Part shown: positions 4,201 to 6,846 of the stretch, in pieces
How positions within the stretch are numbered: the first letter of the stretch is position 1
How the letters are laid out: the number at the start of each line of letters is the position of its first letter
DNA from: CAZMXI01 sp964570205
GTDB lineage: Bacteria > Planctomycetota > Phycisphaerae > Tepidisphaerales > Tepidisphaeraceae
DNA: 6,846 bases
Direction of reading: 5' to 3'
Assembly: GCA_964570205.1 (NCBI GenBank)
Contig: CAZMXI010000222.1
Location: forward strand, 1 to 6,846
Notes under the pieces: generated by a model
Seen by the model: the letters and a program-made list of their open reading frames with translations, nothing else
Told to the model about the DNA's origin: nothing
Databases searched by the model: none
Program-made: the position numbers and the translations under genes

Positions 4201-6846
4201 GCCACCGCGTCGGCGGTGAGCGCCTCGGCCGCCAGCCACTGCTGATTCACGCCATCCCAGACTGCGACGTGTATCTCCTGGCTGTCGCGCACATAGGTGC
4301 CATCCTCGGCCATCGGAACGGCCGCGGTATTGTGGACCCACGCCGCGACCCCCTGCCCGGCGGCGTTGAAGGCACTCGCCGCATCCGAATCCGACCCCGC
4401 GCCGCCAGCAAGCACGCCTTCCGGCCCCCACTGCGCGCCATCCCAGACGCGATACCGCAGGTCCCGCGCTGCCAGGCGGCCGGCGAGAGTCTGCTCGCCC
4501 ACCGGTACCGCCGAGTTCACCTTCTCGTATACCAGCACGAGGGTGTGCGGATCACCGGTTCGAACCAAACGCGGGTTGCCGACATCAAGGGCGCCGGGTA
4601 CTTCCGTCAGAGCCGACCAGACGCCGCCGGACCGCGTGGCGAACACCAGGCCCGACAGGGTTGCGTCGGGCGATGGGTCGGTATCGACCACCTGCACGGT
4701 CATGGCGTCGCCCGTGACGGGATCGATCACAAGCTGCGGCGCGGGTGCCACGGCATACGCGCCCACCGGACTCGACCCGCCGCGCACGTCGGGCTGCGGT
4801 GGGTCGCCGGCCGCCAGCATGCCTGTCGCATCGCCGGTCATGGCGGATGCCAGCGCCATCATCACCGAATCCACGGCGGCGGCCTGGAAGCCAGCGCCCG
4901 GCTCATCGGTGATGATCCCGCCGTAGTTGCTTGTGTCGGCAATATCGAAGGTGATCGGCGCCGGCCGGAAGCTCCAGACCTCGCCGATGATAATGACGCT
5001 GGCCGACAGCCCGAACCCCAGGCTTCCAGTGACCTTCACAGCCAGCCGGTTGCCCAGTTCATCAAACGGAATCACCGCCGAGGGATCACCATTGTCGAGC
5101 CCCACCGTAATGTCCAGCCCAAGTCGAAGGCTGCCTTCCACGCTGGCGATGTCGAAGCCCAGCACGTTCACATCGCCGCTGATGATCGCCGAGCCAGTGA
5201 TGCCCGGCCGCACGAAGGTCGGCGACATCAGGCCGATCCGGTCCGGCGCGGCGAATGGGTCCACCAGGATGTTCGGATCGAGGCCGAACTTGATCCCCGC
5301 ATCCAGATCAACGTCCAGCCCAAGACTGAACGAGGCGTTGATCGACGCCACGCCCGGCAGGCCGAACGCAAACAGCGGGATTTTGGGTGTCCGCAAGCTC
5401 AGCAGGTTCAGGTCGCGAAGCTGGAAGCTGGCGGCGGCCGCAGTGGCATCCAGAGTCCGCGATGACACCACAAGCGAGGTGTACGCCGTGAAGTTGTCGG
5501 TGATCGGCTTGGCCTCGGTCCAGGTCTCGTCCAGGAATGTCTTGTCGAAAGCCGTCAGCTCCAGCTCGACCTTCAGCGGCAGGGCCACCGGCTCATCCGG
5601 GTTGAGCGAGGCCGACCCGCTGGCCGACATCGCGATGATGAACTTGTTCTTCTTGTCGCCGATGATGGGCAGGTTGCTGCCGACGATCTGGCTGACGGTC
5701 TTGTCATAGCGCACGATGTCGTGGTTCCACGACAGATCGTAGCGGAACGTCTGTGGATTCCAGGTCATCGTGGTGTAGAAGTTGGGCTTGGCGACCACGT
5801 CCAGCACGATCGTGCGCTCGTCGCTGCGCAGCCCCCACTGGTCCTGAGTCCAGTAGCGGATGATGTTCGGCGTGGCCGGCGATGTCGGCGGCAGCGCGCC
5901 GAAGTTGAACTGCCCGCGCTGATGCACGCCGCCGCCCGTGAAGATTGACGGACCGGAATACGGCGGGAAGGTCACATATGTTCGGTAGATGTCGCCTTCG
6001 CCATCCGGATCCGAGGGATCCACGACCACCTCCGCAAGCGGCCCGTAGACCCCGGACACATACCGCCCCCATACGTTCGCCGCGGCATTGCCATCGTACC
6101 GGCCGTCGGCCAGGGTCACGGTCACGTCCGGCCGTCGCTTGAGCAGCGTCGCCTGGCCGCTGTTATTGGCTTCGTTGCGCTCTTCGAGTTGGCCGTCGAT
6201 GTCGGCGGAGTAGCTGACCCGGTCGCCGTAATCCGTGGGGTTCCACAGATAGCTGTACGTCTGGGTGGCAAACGGCCCGAGGCCGGGAACCAGCAGCAGC
6301 GACTCGCCGGGCGCGGGGTAATTGCTGAACTGCAGGCGCGAATGGAACAGGCCCGCGGTGGCGTAGCCGCTGTTCCGCAGGGTCACGGTCACGCGGGTCT
6401 GTCCGTTGGCCGGCGAAAGCTGCAGGGGCTCCACCACGATGTCCGGCGTGCCTGACTGTGGCACGTCGAACTGTGTATTCAAGTGAACGTGAGAGCTGAA
6501 GGTGCTCAACCGGTCGCGGTTCAGCGAGATGTAGTAGACATCCGACGGCGCTGCCAGGCCGGTCGTGATGATGGCTTGGTTGTCGTCGGTCGCCAGGTCG
6601 AAGCTAAGTTCCTGAGTTCCTTCTCGCGTGTAGCCGCCGCCTGGCAGTTGCTTCCACACGCCCAGGGCGGCCCGGCCGGCATCCAGATTGGCCTGCGGAG
6701 GAGGGTTGAACACGAAAGCCGACGCGGTGAGGCCCGACCGGACCGCGCCCGGCGCCGTCACTTGGTAGAAGCTCGTGCGGAAGGGCTCCAGGCCGGAATA
6801 CTCGGCGGCGTAAGGGTCCGGCCTTCCCCACTCGTTTACCTCGTCG
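1191..6846 (-). CDS. Giant multidomain surface protein: CARDB domains, propeller-like region, dockerin-like C-terminus (5' partial)
   Basis: The frame is open from the right edge to TGA at 1193-1191, giving 1884 visible residues. The reading frame continues upstream of the GTG at 6761 with sensible sequence, so the true start is outside. In order: residues 133-235 CARDB-like (ends NEANNSGQATLL); 238-353 Ig/cadherin-like (YWTQDQWGLRSDERT); 354-640 beta-rich with alternating hydrophobics, unassigned; 703-1080 propeller-like repeats (VWDGAQW, VWDGVNQQW, DGAGWTTP, AWSEPARI); 1098-1553 four CARDB-like domains, each closing near an Asn pair such as EGNNHG or DLNNEA; 1556-1753 Asp/Gly-rich beta region (TLGGNDRVTIDL, GGQGQDTIRF); 1772-1843 two dockerin-like repeats; then an Arg-rich tail. 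Only three cysteines are visible, two of them in the last CARDB-like domain. CARDB domains are extracellular adhesion-type modules, so the protein is probably exported and acts in adhesion or as a scaffold; no catalytic motif was recognised. It converges on the toxin locus, and no functional link to it is shown. Confidence 0.9.
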   Translation of the reverse strand, partial: DEVNEWGRPDPYAAEYSGLEPFRTSFYQVTAPGAVRSGLTASAFVFNPPPQANLDAGRAALGVWKQLPGGGYTREGTQELSFDLATDDNQAIITTGLAAPSDVYYISLNRDRLSTFSSHVHLNTQFDVPQSGTPDIVVEPLQLSPANGQTRVTVTLRNSGYATAGLFHSRLQFSNYPAPGESLLLVPGLGPFATQTYSYLWNPTDYGDRVSYSADIDGQLEERNEANNSGQATLLKRRPDVTVTLADGRYDGNAAANVWGRYVSGVYGPLAEVVVDPSDPDGEGDIYRTYVTFPPYSGPSIFTGGGVHQRGQFNFGALPPTSPATPNIIRYWTQDQWGLRSDERTIVLDVVAKPNFYTTMTWNPQTFRYDLSWNHDIVRYDKTVSQIVGSNLPIIGDKKNKFIIAMSASGSASLNPDEPVALPLKVELELTAFDKTFLDETWTEAKPITDNFTAYTSLVVSSRTLDATAAAASFQLRDLNLLSLRTPKIPLFAFGLPGVASINASFSLGLDVDLDAGIKFGLDPNILVDPFAAPDRIGLMSPTFVRPGITGSAIISGDVNVLGFDIASVEGSLRLGLDITVGLDNGDPSAVIPFDELGNRLAVKVTGSLGFGLSASVIIIGEVWSFRPAPITFDIADTSNYGGIITDEPGAGFQAAAVDSVMMALASAMTGDATGMLAAGDPPQPDVRGGSSPVGAYAVAPAPQLVIDPVTGDAMTVQVVDTDPSPDATLSGLVFATRSGGVWSALTEVPGALDVGNPRLVRTGDPHTLVLVYEKVNSAVPVGEQTLAGRLAARDLRYRVWDGAQWGPEGVLAGGAGSDSDAASAFNAAGQGVAAWVHNTAAVPMAEDGTYVRDSQEIHVAVWDGVNQQWLAAEALTADAVADTKPAVFVDGMGVYYVVWIRDTAEGNELVYSTSDGAGWTTPATLPVSGLEPVGLFTAVALGSESAGRISVVFNHRRALEDRSVDSRLYNRPTTTADFGALAGVEPISALANFSHLRTANMPDGSLVAIWQQSDGITNEVFASILRPAGQVPTAWSEPARITSSPLVEQHPALAIEPDGTFQVVYEIFDPTGGDIQAAQAEGEVPSAAGVGSATAPALPDISFLDPLTFSHSALVVEGSTARGAATIINRGLTATDVTIEYLLGLPDGQHLMESQVVRLSPGSTFAAVYDYPVAAGENTYLIHLVSAEAELGGDADNTSSYVLTAAPDVELTYMELGDPGQPPGPDNPLLVGLRNNGSGAVGEFDLVVYEGDPLFPQVAFAPLFTLRVPGMAGGESREDAFAVPEISAAGVYVYSARADATGLLAEAVEGNNHGAYQIILTADPQITSDLPDGTPTIYAELLDLSGVDNVAVSAHVRNTGPAPTPELNVRLLHSLNDGEWMDVGVLTLPPLGPGEEMPADFTASALAGDNRYRVAIDALPFDVSMTNNIAEALVIVNGFADLAPAGPLALDATAPKQGQPLNVTFTVQNTGIAPAENVLVEVLASVEGGARFTVGSTVLEMISPLSSQEVTLAIDTAPLLGSVELCVVVDRLDEVVEITDLNNEACITIAFETPTNVITGTPGDDDYYLRLDPTGTIVQIYHNVPDAPDGIATEARWLAGLNALTFDTLGGNDRVTIDLSNGNPVPGGMTLVGGQGQDTIRFLGAAADEAGTIVPSSAGVALSLGGCSTDTSGVEVFAFDGRGGDNTLDGSLPDNGDHILLAAGLEVGMLDLANNAMVFASASYADVVHLVRGNHLFSGVIAPQRGLAVALAGDLNLTEYAGQPVSSDSILVRYTWNADATFDRQMTTADFAELSKGYVAYQINKTDPNSRTRFTAGDFDLDGIVGTTDFALLSKAYVQSQVEKSQGGSGLAANSSLFQSSRRIGLRVDHRLPALHRRPARRR
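1329..1360 (+). repeat. 32-bp imperfect direct repeat, copy 1 (encodes DFALLSKAYV on the - strand)
   Basis: It matches 1446-1477 at 28 of 32 bases; the differences are one base at position 8 and three bases at positions 19-21. It encodes the helix of the second dockerin-like repeat. Near-identity at DNA level, including synonymous positions, points to a recent internal duplication or gene conversion between the two repeats. Confidence 0.85.
1446..1477 (+). repeat. 32-bp imperfect direct repeat, copy 2 (encodes DFAELSKGYV on the - strand)
   Basis: This is the partner of 1329-1360, 117 bases (39 codons) away and in the same frame. It encodes the helix of the first dockerin-like repeat. The sequence between the copies, which includes the calcium loops, is much less alike than the helices. 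Confidence 0.85.

Noticed and set aside
1938..5709. Several long + strand open frames (for example 1938-2861, 2904-4010, 4269-5465, 4927-5709)
   Set aside because: They lie opposite the giant - strand gene, have Arg/His/Pro-rich compositions typical of antisense frames in high-GC DNA, and show no domain pattern.
6759..6761. GTG as the start of the giant - strand gene
   Set aside because: The frame stays open to the right edge with sensible protein sequence (DEVNEWGRPDPY...), and nothing like a signal peptide follows the GTG.

Overview
The window looks like accessory DNA from a planctomycete or close relative. The evidence is a very large secreted-type protein built from CARDB and propeller-like modules that ends in a dockerin-like tandem, together with a fragment of the Ala/Gly/Ile-rich solenoid repeats I associate with giant planctomycete surface proteins. 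Most of the window has high GC (roughly 65-70% in hand-counted lines). One block at about 90-780 is much lower (about 43-53% in the lines I counted).

Left part (1-743, + strand): the 3' end of a polymorphic toxin gene that enters from the left edge. Its first 29 visible residues are the end of a HINT (Hedgehog/intein) autoprocessing domain closing in His-Asn. They are followed by an 87-residue toxin tip resembling polymorphic toxin type 8. The stop codon of the toxin overlaps the ATG of a 130-residue DUF2750 protein, which by position should be the cognate immunity protein. A GGAGG ribosome binding site lies inside the toxin gene.

Middle (744-1190): just after the immunity gene, GC content jumps and a short open frame encodes about four turns of a solenoid-type repeat with no plausible start or end of its own. 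I read this as a remnant of a larger surface or toxin protein, possibly left by replacement of a toxin tip.

Right part (1191-6846, - strand): one convergent gene that runs off the right edge and covers more than 80% of the window. At least 1884 residues are visible, with this order from the N-terminal side: a CARDB-like domain, an Ig/cadherin-like stretch, a long beta-rich region of unknown type, a propeller-like region, four more CARDB-like domains, an Asp/Gly-rich beta region, two dockerin-like EF-hand repeats and an Arg-rich tail. It is probably a cell-surface or extracellular adhesion or scaffold protein. Its start, and therefore any signal peptide or promoter, lies outside the window.

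I saw no RNA genes, insertion sequences, CRISPR arrays or convincing terminators. The most distinctive element is the HINT / type 8-like toxin / DUF2750 trio with the solenoid remnant behind it.
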